Assembly: GCA_027924585.1 (NCBI GenBank)
Contig: BSBM01000186.1
Span: 2,604,001 to 2,668,000 of the forward strand
Direction of reading: 5' to 3'
Length of the DNA stretch: 64,000 bases
Origin: Larix kaempferi
Lineage: Eukaryota; Streptophyta; Pinopsida; Pinales; Pinaceae
Made by a program: the position numbers and the translations under genes. The notes under the pieces were generated by a model. It ran no database searches, was not told the origin of the DNA, and worked only from the letters and a program-made list of their open reading frames with translations. Below are positions 24,001-35,640 of the stretch, in pieces; position 1 is the first letter of the stretch, and every line of letters begins with the position of its first letter.

Positions 24001-25430
24001 GTGGGTTGAAGGATTCTAAGAGGTTAGGCGGATGGGGAGGAGGAGCAATGAGGGAGGGAAGGAGCAAGGGTAGAGGAGGAAGAAGTCAGGTGGATGGGAG
24101 AGGGGAAGGGGGAGGAGAAGGGGGGAGGGTAGGGGAGGGGAGGGGATGGGTAGTGGGATAGGGGAAGGAGGAGGATGATGGGAGGGGATGGGATAGGGGG
24201 AGGAAGGGGGAGAGAAGGCAGCGAGGAGATTGGAGAGCATGAGTAGGAGGAGGAGGAGGAGGATGGGAAGAGAAGTTGTTAGAGGGATGGTGAAATATGG
24301 GTAGGAGAGGCATTAGGTGGAAGAGGATGAGGAGGACAAGTAAGGGGAGGAGGTGAAGGCGCTGATGAGGAGGACTATTATGGTGGGTGGGAGGGAGAGG
24401 GAAAGGGTTCGGTGGGGTGGGAGGAGGAAGATAGGGAACGGAGAAGGAGAGGGGTAGGAGTAGGAGGGGGAGAGGAGGGGGGAGGGAAGAGGAGGAGGAA
24501 TGATTGGGAGGGGGGCATTTTGAAAGGAGGAGATGAAAGGGAGTGAAGAGGGGGTTGTGGGAGGAGGGGGGGGAAGGGAGGGGGAGGAGGTAGTAGGAGG
24601 GGGACTGGAGGAGGAGGAGGTGGAGGAGGAGGACAGTCGGGGAGGATAGGGCAAGGAGTGGATGGGATGCAAAACAATAGGTAGAGGGGAGAGTGGAGGG
24701 GAGGGGAGCAACAAAGGGGGGAGGGGAGGTGGAAAGGGGGCATAGGGGATGGATAGGGGGGAGGGGAGGTGGAGGTGGAGGTTATGGGATGGTAGGGGTA
24801 GCTGGAGAGAGGTGGGAGAAGGATGGGGATAGGGGTAGGGGAGAGAGGAAAAGGGGGGGTTGAGGAGGGGCTGGAGGAGGCAGAGGGGAGAGGGTAAACT
24901 GTGAGAAAGAGGTGGAGGAGGAGGAATGAGGGGCGATTGAAGAGGAGTAGGAGTTGGAGGAGGAGGCAAAGGAAAAGGAGGTGGAGAGGTGGGGGGGAAA
25001 AGGAGTGGTGGGTGGAGCTGGAGGAGGACGAGGAAGGGGGGGAGGAGATGGAGGAGTAGAATGGTAATTCCAATGGACAATATGTGTATGTTAGAGCATA
25101 CACATGGCCTTGAGTTCATGGATGGTTCATCCATTTAGTGAGGTGGAGGTTATGGGATGGTAGGGGTAGGTGGAGAGAGGTGGAAGAAGGATGGGGATAG
25201 GGGTAGGGGAGAGAGGTAAAGGGGGGCCTGAGGAGGGGATGGAGGAGGCAGAGGGGAGAGGGTAAACTATGAGAGGGAGGTGGAGGAGGAGGAATGAGGG
25301 GCGATTGAAGAGGAGTAGGAGTTGGAGGAGGAGGCAAAGGAAAAGGAGGTGGAGAGGTGGGGGGGGAAAAGGAGTGGTGTGTGGAGCTGGAGGAGGACGA
25401 GGAAGGGGGGGAGGAGATGGAGGAGCAGAA
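21046..25430. repeat. 4.4-kb homopurine (GGA/GAGG-rich) tract
   Basis: The + strand is almost entirely G and A for about 4.4 kb, built of ggag, gagg, gggga and gaagg words without one fixed period. It contains a clean (GGGA)n run at about 21,810-21,842 and a G run of 14 or so near 22,032-22,046. Sparse t and c bases are scattered. Every long reading frame on both strands is a by-product (Gly/Glu/Arg on +, Pro/Ser/Leu on -). Confidence 0.9.
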
Positions 25431-25508
25431 TGGTAATTCCAATGGACAACATGTGTATGTTAGAGCGTACACATGGCCTTGAGTTCATGGATGGTTCATC
25501 CATTCAGT
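24772..25508. repeat. 368-bp tandem duplication at the end of the purine tract
   Basis: A segment containing gttatgggatggtagggg (24,781) is repeated at 25,149 with few differences. Each copy ends in a non-purine tail that reads ggtaattccaatggacaa and then gttcatggatggttcatcc. The two copies abut at about 25,140. Confidence 0.92.
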
Positions 25509-25510
25509 GA

Positions 25511-28420
25511 AGAAAGGAAAATACAATTGTATGTTTCTTTAACTTTGAATTTATTTATTATTATTATTGTTAGGTTTAGAGGGCTCAATGGAATCGATAG
25601 GTATTTGTTTTGTTAGTTCAAGTGAGGTGGAACCATGAACTCTACCTCATCTCAATTGATTTATGAGTGTGCAATATTATGAGTGTGTTGCACTTTCCAT
25701 GACTTTGTTCGAATAAATAACAAAAGATTAAAAGTACAAATCCTCCATTAGAACATCTACCCTTGCTTATACGATGATCTCTACAATGACTTATCCTTCT
25801 CATGATGTTGGTGGATAATCTACAATTGGGACCGGTTATGGAACTATGTATAAAATTAGAACAAGCTTGCCAATGATATACGGCAGGTATGCTTTTGATA
25901 GAATGAGAATAATTGGCTTGAAAATGACCCTTAGTAGTTTCAATATGTTTGTGATTTTTCTATTATAGTTTGTTTTGGATGAGCCTCGACCTAAGAGGAC
26001 CAATTTATAGATACATTACAAAATTAAGTAATGTTGATTTGTTTTCAAAAATTGCAGGTGCTCTCTAGTCAATTGCAACAAATTTGTAAAAGAAATTTTA
26101 AAAAATCTAAAATTGATTTCATTGGAATGTAGGATATTATACTTGTTTGAGTGCCTTCCCTTCCAAATTTATTTTGTTGGTTCTTCTACCTTTGATGGAG
26201 GATCAAAGGTAGAAGAACCAATATGCCAATATGCATTCCTTTCAAAGAAAACACTACAAAATTGTCACTTTCTCTTGGTCTTTCGTTGTTGCCAATATGT
26301 GTTCAGCAGTTGCCCCTCCCTGAGACACCATAAAATGCCCAAGTTGACAAACTCCTCGAAAACTGGAAACTCTAAAGTGCTCCCTCACCATGTCTATGAA
26401 CACACAATCCCTTTTCTCTTTTCAAAAGATGAACCTTTGCGACTGTAGAATATTTTGTGGTGGATGAATAAACCCCTCATAAGTGAGTTTATTCCTCAGA
26501 GCCTCGAGGTGATTGCAAAGGTGGGATGAAAAATGATGATGCTACTACCTTAGTTATCCCCTCGGTCCCCTTGTAGTCACTTTACCATTAATGCTGCATT
26601 GATTTTCGACAGTCACCCCATTCAGGAAAATGAATAGCAATATTAAGAATGTGTTAGATGAAGACATTTTTAACTAGTCATTATGATCTTATGATATTCA
26701 ACTATGCATCATTGCTTTGCAATTACGTTCATTTTTTATTAATTGTTTATGGTATTAATACAAGGATCTTTTATTCTGTGTTCTATTTTGTTTATAAAAT
26801 CTTCTTGTTACTATTTTTTTTTAACTTTTCTTAAGAGGAAGGTACTATCATGATTTCCTTAGATTTGACATGATTAATACAGAGATAGGCCCTTATGGGA
26901 ATATATTTTTCACCATGTTCACATAAAAATTTCCAAACCTTAGGGAATTCAATGTGAATCTAGAATAAAAGGCCACTCTAGACATCATAATCTTTTTCAA
27001 AGTTCAGTTTAATAACCAATTCCCTAAGACCCAACTATTTGTCCTAACATTACATGCCTTTCTAAACTAATACCACATTATACATGATGAACATATCCCA
27101 AATGAATCTAATTTGTTCAAGTCTAATAATATAAGGGAGGAATCGCAATTGCAGGGCTAAGGCTAGGGCCTCACTAAAATATAATAACATGCATCTAGCA
27201 ATATGATGGTTCTATATCTAGGGATGAGCTCATAGTATCCTACAAAGGAGGCCTCTATAAAATATGAGAGATAAAATACTTTTTCCAAATTTATTCCATT
27301 AAGAATATTAATGAACCAAGATTGACACATCCCAAGTGGCTTTGAAATATTCATAAAGGTATCCATATATCCTTGGAGAGTTGTTTCTAGTGATTGTTGT
27401 TAAGGCATTGATCAACTCGAGTAAGGATAAATTCCGATTACAAATATTCCACAAATAATTTTTGAGGGCCAATTTTGGTGCAAGTTTTCATGGCCAACTT
27501 ACGTGAGTTTGTCAAAGTAAAGGATAATGCTCCACAATTTTTTTTGCATGCCCTCTTGGTTGGAAATCCTTTTGGCTAGGGTTTTCAAGTTTGCAATCTT
27601 CTTAGAATCCTCATTTACCAAAGCCTTGAAGAATCATTTACTGGATTCAATTCTATGGCATGATTAGCAACTCAATAACCATGTTTACCAAAGCCTTCTC
27701 TATAGACCTTTAATGCATATAGTAATTATTAATTTTTAAAACTTAAAAACCAAAATTATTCATTTTTATTAATATATAAAAAATATCATGATTACCACAA
27801 GCCATTATTAAAAAATAAAAAACTAATTTTAAAATTTATAACTAAAACTAAAAAAGCTATTAAACAACTATTAATTATTTATTAAAAATATTTTAAAAAA
27901 TAGATATATAGTAATTCAAACTAATATGATTTTTATTAGTTTTCAAAAAAATTATAATATTTTACTAAACTTCTAAAAATAAGTTATTAAACTAAATATT
28001 TTGAAAACTAAAAAATTATTCTTTTAATTTTTGAAAACTAAAATCCTATTTTATAATTGGCTAATGTGTAAGACTTAACTAATTATTTGTCATCCCATTT
28101 AAATCATCTTGGAGATTGTGTCAATTGAGCGGGCACTACAAACCATTACTTTGCTAATTATTCATGCATTTAATTACGTCGAAGGCGTATTTTAAGGGAG
28201 TGGTTCCTCTCGTCCCTTCGTCGTCTATCTACGGAGAATGAGGCGCTTCCCCCTATGATTGTACGGATTAAGCCATGAATGTTGTACGCATTGCACATAA
28301 TAATAACAAAAAGAAAGTACCAGATTCTAAATTGTGTGCAGTGAGCAGCTGTGATGCTTCAACTGTAGAAACTTTGACTAATGGCAATGAAGAGAAGGCG
28401 CCTTAACAACTGCCTGTTTA
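25511..28420. other. Mostly AT-rich; no gene supported
   Basis: An open frame at 26,113-26,448 runs through a perfect hairpin and has no recognisable domain. The rest is low-complexity A/T DNA, notably 27,700-28,080. I see nothing else. Confidence 0.5.
26177..26221. repeat. Perfect 20-bp inverted repeat, 5-base loop
   Basis: The left arm ttggttcttctacctttgat (26,177-26,196) is followed by ggagg and then its exact reverse complement (26,202-26,221). Confidence 0.95.
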
Positions 28421-28439
28421 ATTTTGCAAAGAATGTAAT

Positions 28440-28860
28440 TGGGTAGTTGGAAGCACCACCGATGAGAGCACATGAATCCTATTTTTTGTTTCCATGTAGG
28501 TGCCATCTACCATTGAAATGCCCCCCTACTTCTTAGCCTCTTCAAATACTTGAATGATACGATGCATTAATGAGTCCCTCGGATAAGCTTGCACGTCATT
28601 TTCATGGAAACAAAACTGAGTACCTGTTGCCACAGGAAATTAAAATCAAAATCAAAATGAATGTCTCCATCAAATCACAAACTCAATAGATAAATGGTAC
28701 TTACCATTCGGGGAGGGAGAAGAGGCATTAACAATCTCAGTATTCCTTGAAGAATCTATGTTGTTGCTGCTTCTGTTTTGTTGGAGTGATAAAGTTGAAT
28801 ATTCTACTTTGAGAGGCTGTAGAAATGATCTGATGCCAGCTTGATCCTAAATTTGTGTAC
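28440..28860 (-). pseudogene. Spliced gene fragment, family unknown
   Basis: On the minus strand an exon-like frame ends with NTEIVNASSPSPNG at a GT donor (gaatg-gtaagt, 28,704/28,703). An 81-bp T-rich intron ends in ggcaacag at 28,624. The frame then reopens as FHENDVQAYPRDSLMHRIIQ and VFEEAKK, hits a stop, and goes on GGISMVDGTYMETKN to a stop near 28,430. The clean donor and acceptor with the frame kept across them argue for a real ancestral gene. I do not recognise the protein; the stop in the second exon makes it probably dead. Confidence 0.4.
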
Positions 28861-30790
28861 AATATTTGCTGCTTGAATTTTGTGCATGTAATAAGGCGAT
28901 GGTGAGAAAATTCATGGCTCTTGTAATTTTACTAACAGTCGATGCCATCATTACAAAACTCAGAAATATTTTTGAAAAACAAGTAAACTATGTATAAAAT
29001 GAATTTAGAATAGGTTGACGAACTCATAATTAGAAATTATGATTTACTAGAGTAGATTTGGTCAGAACAATGGTATAAATAGGGTTTGTGTCATTTCCAT
29101 GTGAATGGCACTAACTTGGTCGGCTTACATTGAATTTGGAAGGGTCCATAGCATGCTTTTTTTTTTTTTTTTTTTCATAAAATTATGATTTTTTAAACAA
29201 AATTATTAATATTTTTGCTTGTGTTATAAAGAATCTTAATGTTTCTTCATAAAATTATGAGTTTTAAATAAAATTATCAATATTTTTGCTTACGTTATTA
29301 AGAATATTAATGCTTCTTATATTTTAGTTTAATTACAGATTAGATGGTTTTTAGCAATTTTTAAAGAAATATATTATTTTAAAAAAAAATCAAAATTTGT
29401 TTTTATGTAACTTTGGTAAAAATTATAAGTTTTCGCAATTTCAATAACAAAAAATTATGAATTTGGATGTGGATGAGGATAGAGGAAGGGGTGACATGGT
29501 GGGAGGGACACATGGAAAAGGAATCATGGGAGAAAGGGTGAGTGGGTGTTCCTTCCATGTGGTAAGTGTACGAGCAAACTGCAGTATTTAGCTGAGGAGA
29601 TGGACGGTGGTACGAGATGTGGGTGGGTTCTAACAGAGGCCATAGTGGAAACTGGTGCCAAAGGCTATGGTTTTTTGTGGCCATGGGGGAATGTCTTGTC
29701 TTCCTTTATGGGAGTTTCTGTTTGTAGATTTTATGTATCCTTTAGCCCTTTATGCTTTTTTTTAAATGATGTGGGGAACTATTGCCAACTTAAAGTATTC
29801 AACCAACTCACATGGTGCAAGGTTTGTCCCGACAAGGGGCCTCTTGCTTAACTATGACACACAACAACACACAGGTGCTCACAAGAACTAGGTGTGAACT
29901 GAATGACAGAAGATGGATTCTATTAAATTGAATCAAATTACAATTTTTAACTACAAATCAATCTATGAAACTAATCGTCCTTATCCTGTTACGATATACA
30001 GAAATGAAACTCTGTTTCTCTCAGTGTGTTCTCATTTGTGTGTGATCTTCCTCCCTCTCACGGTCTTTGTTGAATGAAATAATTCGTTGAGTAATGGATT
30101 AATGATCCCTTCCTCTGTTCCTTCACACTGTGCTTCTACTCTGCTCCGCTACTGATCTTCACGAGGCTCACTCCGTTCCTCGACACACTCTTCCTTTGTT
30201 CACTGAATTATTCAGATCCTGCAAACCTGCAATTGTTAGTGCCCTCTAGTGGTGTTGCACAATCTCTACTTGTGGTGACATCTATCATGATCTCAACCAT
30301 GTTCATAACTTCTCATAATTTCCTCAAAAACCTCCAACGACTGCTAAGTACTTCACCTTGACTCCTGCGCTTCTCTAACTTTGCTACAGTTATCAGTACC
30401 ATGTATCGACCATACTTGACTTCATCATCCCTTGACCTGACTTGTAATATTTACTTAAATTCCATGACTACCAGTCAAATCTTCCTAGTCCTCCACATTT
30501 GGCCTTCGCCGCGATCCGTTAATGTCGCTGTTTGAAAACTCATCGACACCCAACCTCTTTCACTGTCATCCTATCATCTGTCGACATAAGACTTGTTGAC
30601 TCTCTAACTTTATCCTATCAACCACATGTAGAAAGCTTCTACTCAACTGCCTGGCTTCGGATTCCATTTTATGTCTTCCGCACCAGTGGTCTTCAAAAAT
30701 CCTCCTGGTCGACTTCTACTTTCAATCATCTTCGACTGTTTCTCCTAGGTCTCGATGCTCTTGCATCAGACTCCCCAGGTTAAGAATAAC
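28861..30790. other. No gene supported; probable 3' end of element E
   Basis: Contains a poly-T run of about 18 bases at 29,160. From about 29,850 to 30,780 the sequence lies just downstream of the minus-strand chromovirus integrase and probably holds its 3' LTR (for example tgacacacaacaacacac near 29,853). No paired copy or clean edges could be found. Confidence 0.35.
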
Positions 30791-30799
30791 TTGACTGCT

Positions 30800-31866
30800 C
30801 TAGAAGTCTCTAGTATTTATCTTCAGAAATCCATGTCACCTCCTGCAACTCATCATCCTTCCATCGTACTGAGTACTCTTTCTTTCACGAACTTCACGTG
30901 TGCCTGACTTCGAGTTCTTCTAACACTTCGGTGATTTCCTCTTTGTCGTGTCGACCTGGAATCTTCACTGTCTAGTCGATACTCGACACTTCCGCACTAC
31001 TTCCAGTTGAACCCTCCTCATACTTGTACAGATTTGAGACATTGAACGTAGGCGATATGCTCAAGTCCTTCAGCAGCTCCAACACATAAGCATTGTCCGA
31101 AATATTCTTTAGAATCTTACAGGTTCCAATATTCTTCTGCTTAAACTTGTTATACGTTCCTGTCGAAAATATCTCCTTCGCCAAGTGTGCATAGACTAAG
31201 TATCCCTCGCTGAATGACTATAGCCTCTTCCTTCTTTCGGCTCTCAACTTGAATGTCGCGTTGTTCTTCTCAATGTGCTTTCATACATCTTCATGCACTT
31301 CCTTGATATGCTCTGCGAATTTTTCTGCATCCACATGCTTCCTAATTTTTGTTGGTATCTCGACCAAATCCACCACTCCATGTGGGCTTCATCCTTGAAC
31401 AATCTGGAATGGGGTCATACTTGTCGACCAATTCAGAGAGTTGTTATACACGAATTCTGCTTGCACCAACACGTTCTCCCACTTCTTGGGTCTCTCAGCC
31501 GTCAAACATATCAGAAATTTTCCCAAACTTCTATTCACCACCTTGGTCTGTCCGTCTGTCTGCGGATGATATGCCAAGCTAAACTACAACTTTGTGTCCA
31601 GTTTCTTCCGTAGGGTTCTCCAGAAATGACCCATAAACCTGGTATCTCTGTCCAATGTTATACTCTTCAGCAACCTATGCAATTTGACTATCTCCTTGAA
31701 GAATAATACAACAATGCTTGTGGCATCACTTGTCTTCTGACACAGAATAAAGTGTGCCATCCTTGAAAATCTGTCGACTACAACAAAGATTGAGTCATTA
31801 CCTTGCTGCGTCTTCAGCAATCCTGGCAAAAAATCTATTAGGAACCCATGTCAACCCTTCTATTTA
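30800..31866 (-). pseudogene. Chromovirus (element E): integrase core and chromodomain remnant
   Basis: From high to low coordinates on the minus strand: [20 protein letters not shown] and [12 protein letters not shown] (integrase core, first Asp region), [15 protein letters not shown] (second Asp), YHPQTDGQTKVVNRSLGKFL (the Glu of QTE/QVE is now Lys), and VYNNSLNWSTSMTPFQIVQG. A C-terminal part follows: KNIGTCKILKNISDNAYVLEL and LSISPTFNVSNLYKYE. Then come traces of a chromodomain, EVLEELEVRHT and, in another frame, YSVRWKDDELQEVTWISED. Several frameshifts and stops break it. The chromodomain tail marks it as a chromovirus. Its upstream side is cut at 31,869 by the LTR of element D. Confidence 0.82.
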
Positions 31867-31869
31867 CTT

Positions 31870-32222
31870 TGTTAGTATATTGTTGTTGGATGCATATGCT
31901 TTGTAAGTCATCCCATAGTATTTGTTGATCCATAGTTTGTCTTATTGTTGTTGGATGCATATGCTTTGTAAGTCGTCTCGTAGTAATTGTTGATCCATAT
32001 TTTGTATTGACACATGGTATTGACCCATGGTATTGGCGCCTAAACATAGTATATAAGTTTGTGTTGAGACCAATGAAGGTACTGTGAAGTTATTTGTATT
32101 GAGCTTGCTCAAAGGAGGTTGCCACCTTGAAGTGGCCTCCGATCAATATAAATGTGATTCTGAGTTCTATTATTTTTGTTATCTCGTGTGTTTCATTAAT
32201 TAATCATTGCAGGTTCCTCACA
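31870..32222 (+). repeat. 5' LTR of element D
   Basis: Starts tgttagtatattg and ends ggttcctcaca directly before a primer-binding site, about 353 bp. It contains a 65-bp tandem duplication (31,881 and 31,946, starting tgttgttggatgcatatgc). Its left edge abuts the integrase of element E, which shows it was inserted there. The 3' LTR is not seen. Confidence 0.65.
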
Positions 32223-32224
32223 TC

Positions 32225-32236
32225 TAGTATCAAAGC
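32225..32236 (+). other. Primer-binding site of element D (initiator tRNA-Met type)
   Basis: Reads tagtatcaaagc where the usual plant site is tggtatcagagc. The two differences are both G to A. Confidence 0.7.
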
Positions 32237-33224
32237 ACTTTCTTGGGCTCGTTGGGTGGAATTTCTGCCAATTTTTTTTTTTTTTTTGCATCTGTTGTAA
32301 GTTCAGATCTGGGAATAATCCCTATCCGCTTAACTGTGGGAAGTACTTGGGTATAAGCCCTAAAACTCATTATGAGGAGTACCATAGGAACCCCAAAGTA
32401 GCTGGCCCATTGAGAGGACCTTCCAGCGAAAAGGGAAACTACCCCTACTTGATTGACTAGTTCCCACCCGTGAGGTAAACCAAGAGCTGTCATTTGTGGA
32501 AAAGGGGTTATCAGTTTTACCTGATTCATGGAGTGAGGGGTACTTCCCCAATACGCAAGCCTTCAAACAGCATTGGTGGCCGAGTGAAACCCCTGAACTA
32601 TTAGGAAGACGAACATACTTGGGGTCCATATCTATTTTCAGCTGAATTGTTGTCGATCACTTCCACGCCGTTTTAGATCCATTCCAAGTTGTTCCAGATG
32701 CAACCATTTCCGATCTATTTGACATCATTTCAAATACAATTGTTCTGATCCCTTCCGCGCCATTGTAGATCCATTTTTAAAATTTTATTTTTTCGCCATA
32801 TCTCCCTTATTTTAACTTCATTTCCCTTGAAACTTCCCAGACACCCCTGCAATCCCATTCTGCATATTTCATTCCTGAGGACCCTATCCCAAATTCTACT
32901 TCCCAAAGCCAGAAATCTCACATTTGTCTAATTTTAGGGTTTGCCACAACTTCTTCAATTTTCACCCACTCACCTCCAAACTATGCCACCATGTTCATTC
33001 CCTATTTCTGCTTCTTTGTCCCTCTTTGACAAATTTTCTCATTCTTTCACCCTGCTTCTGAATCCCCATTTTTTGCTTCCCTGTCCACCAGAAAGTGTCC
33101 AAAACCTAGTCAAACCCCAATTACCCATCTGAGTTTTTCCCAAATCAGAATTTCCCTTTACTAAATAAGCTTGTGTTTGTGTTTTTATTATCCATTCCAA
33201 AAATAAATAGATAAACTCCTAGTT
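32237..33224 (+). other. Untranslated leader of element D
   Basis: Non-coding sequence between the primer site and the gag ATG, including a poly-T run at about 32,272-32,287. Nothing else is recognised. Confidence 0.5.
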
Positions 33225-34760
33225 ATGGTTGTCACCCGAGCAGGAGCAAACACCATGGAGGAAGCACTTGCAGCCATCCAAATCAAACTCCAAGATCTGG
33301 ATGAAAAATTTCTCAGCCTCCATCTTCAGCATTCAGCCATGAACAATAACTGACAGCAAGAATCTTTTACAGCCAATGGGTTCTCTTCTTCCAGCAATTT
33401 TTGTAGTCCGAAGCTTGAATTTCCTCGCTTCAATGGTACTGATCCGACTGGATGGATCTATCATGCAGAATAGTATTTCAGTCTACATAACAATTTTGAT
33501 GTCCAAAAAGTTCCACTTACATCCTTTCATTTGGAAAAGGAAGCCCTTCAATGGTACCATTGGTACATCAAGGCTCATGATGAGACAAAATGGATGGATT
33601 TTTGCCGACTCCTTTTGCAACGATTTGGTCCTAGTGCTTTTGATGACTTTACTGGAGCACTCACTAAACTTCGTCAAAGTGGCACTGTGAGAGAGTATCA
33701 GACAAAATTTGAGAAACTAGCCAATCACATAGAAGGATTGTTTGATGAATTCTACACGAGTTGTTTTATCAGTGGTCTTAAGGATGAAATCTGACCAAAG
33801 GTTAAAATGTTCTATCCCAACACAATGATGGAAGTCCTAGGGTTGGCTAAGTTGACAGAAGACAAGATTGCAGCCCAACAACTCCCCAAACCCACTTTTG
33901 TTCCCTTCCAAAATATGGGTTCTCAACGACCTCCCATTCCTCCAGCTCCTCGACCAACTCCTATCAAGCTTTTGTCTGAAATAGAGATGCAGGCAAACAA
34001 AGAAAAAGAGCTTTGTTATAATGGTGATGAGAAATTCACTTGGGGACATAGATGTGTTCAACAAAAGCTATATCTCTTGGATATGGATTTTCCACCTGCC
34101 TCTAAAATTGGTGAAGAAGCTCTAGATACAATGGATGATCAGGTCGACATTCAGGAGCCACCTATTGACCCCCCATCTCAGGATCAACAACTATAGATAT
34201 CTCTCCATGCTTTGTCCAGCGTCACCACCCCCCAAACAATGCGGATCAGGGGTTACTTCAAGAAGCTTCCTCTTACAATACTTATTGATTATGGTAGCAC
34301 TCATAACTTCACTGACCCTTAGATCACCAATCATACTGATTGTTTTGTCCATCCTTGCTCCAACTTTGAAGTCATGGTTGCCAATGGGGGCACCTTACCT
34401 TGCAAGGGGAAGTGTCACAATGTGCGTATCCCTCTAGAAGTTTATAACTTGCGCTCTAACATGTTTTCCTTGTCCTTAGGTGGATGTGATGTGGTTTTGG
34501 ACATTCAATGGTTACGCACACTTGGCCCCATCTTATGGGATTTTGCTGAACTTGGGATGTAGTTTTCAGTCAATGGGAAACAACACAAATTTAAGGGCTT
34601 ACAACAAGGGTCTCTCCACATCATCAGTTCACATCACCTAGAAAATATCCTTAAGAAGAATTCACATGGTGTCATTGCTCAACTCCATTCCATTCAGATG
34701 CACCCATCAATGGTCTCCCCTACGTCCTTGGATAGAAGCTTACATGCATTTTTCAGAGAT
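33225..34760 (+). pseudogene. Ty3/gypsy element D: gag and protease, dead by point mutations
   Basis: One continuous frame opens at ATG 33,225 (MVVTRAGANTMEEAL) and runs to about 34,760 without any frameshift. It carries a chromovirus-type gag: FPRFNGTDPTGWIYHAE, ALQWYHWYIKAH, LLLQRFGPSAFDDFTGALTK and EYQTKFEKLAN. A zinc knuckle follows (CYNGDEKFTWGHRC, second Cys changed to Gly). Next is a retropepsin (LIDYGSTHNF, where LIDSGSTHNF is usual; VVLDIQWLRTLGP). About seven in-frame stops interrupt it. Those at HAE-stop-YF, QQL-stop and LGM-stop-FS stand where CAG is expected, and that at DEI-stop-PK where CGA is expected. RT, RNase H and integrase are missing because another element begins downstream. 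Confidence 0.85.
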
Positions 34761-35400
34761 TCTTGTGTAATCAGTCTGGCAGTCTTTTTCTTCTTTTTCC
34801 TATGTGATATGTGTTTCTTTCCTTTGTTAATCCATATTGTTAATATTCCTTTGTAATTGGTTCGGTGTAGTATCTGCATGAGATTCATAGAAATTATGCC
34901 TTGTTCATTTCTTACCAAGTATTTCACAAAATATTTCTGCTAAAGTTGGTATAGGATTCATCTCTGTATGCCTTATATCAATGGATTGTTCATCTTTCTT
35001 TTGTTTCGCCAATTAAATCACTTTGAATACTAGCTATTTGCTACCTTGCCTCTGTGTGGATGTATCTGCTAAGCATTTGATAATAATGTTTATGTTATAC
35101 TTGAATTGACTCCATTTCCCAATATAGATCCATGTTGTTCTCCAACCAATGGTTTACATGAGTATATTTTGTCCTACAGAAAGCTGACCTTCTGTGTATG
35201 TTTTAATAGAACATCTTAAAGAATGAATGTTGGTGTTCCTTTTTCATGGTTGACACCCTTGATTATTTCCAGTTTTTCATTAGTTTATTGAGAGAGCCCT
35301 CTCACACTGTGTTGGGTCAGTAACACAAGTCCAAATATTGGTTAGTGGTTACCCCAAATTACCCTTCTTACAACCTGGGGTCAATTTGGGTGTTAACAAA
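34761..35400 (+). repeat. Probable 5' LTR of element C (left edge unresolved)
   Basis: Non-coding, T-rich sequence that ends just before an Asp-type primer-binding site, so its right end is the LTR terminus (tgttaaca-a). Its left edge should lie where the protease frame of element D stops making sense, about 34,760. No second copy was found. Confidence 0.45.
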
Positions 35401-35401
35401 T

Positions 35402-35419
35402 TGGCGTCATTGCCGGGGA
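35402..35419 (+). other. Primer-binding site of element C (tRNA-Asp type)
   Basis: Reads tggcgtcattgccgggga; the site usual in Athila/Tat elements is tggcgccgttgccgggga. The two mismatches are C to T and G to A at a CpG-rich spot. Confidence 0.75.
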
Positions 35420-35640
35420 CTGCAATTTTTCTTGTATTCCTTGCAAGAATGACAAAGAATTCCAAATATTCGAAGAAAAGAGATATCCCTGTGGGAAAAC
35501 AGAGATTTCCATATTTTTGAAGGTTGTACAATTTTTCCCTGGCGATTCCACTCGTAAAGACTTATATTCAAGAAAGCACTCCACTGGGGAAGACTGCCAA
35601 AGCTGAATTCTAGTTCTAAAGGAGATCTCGACAAGGAATC

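Noticed and set aside
21049-25510. Many long open frames on both strands, up to 358 codons, Pro/Ser/Leu-rich on minus and Gly/Glu/Arg-rich on plus
   Set aside because: They follow from the purine-only composition, which almost never makes stop codons in some frames. No domain, no start context, overlapping in several frames.
26113-26448. 111-codon open frame
   Set aside because: It starts upstream of, and reads through, a perfect hairpin, has no recognisable domain and lies in AT-rich DNA.
29160-29180. Poly-T run as the tail of a LINE or SINE on minus
   Set aside because: No reverse transcriptase, no RNA polymerase III boxes and no target duplication could be found beside it.
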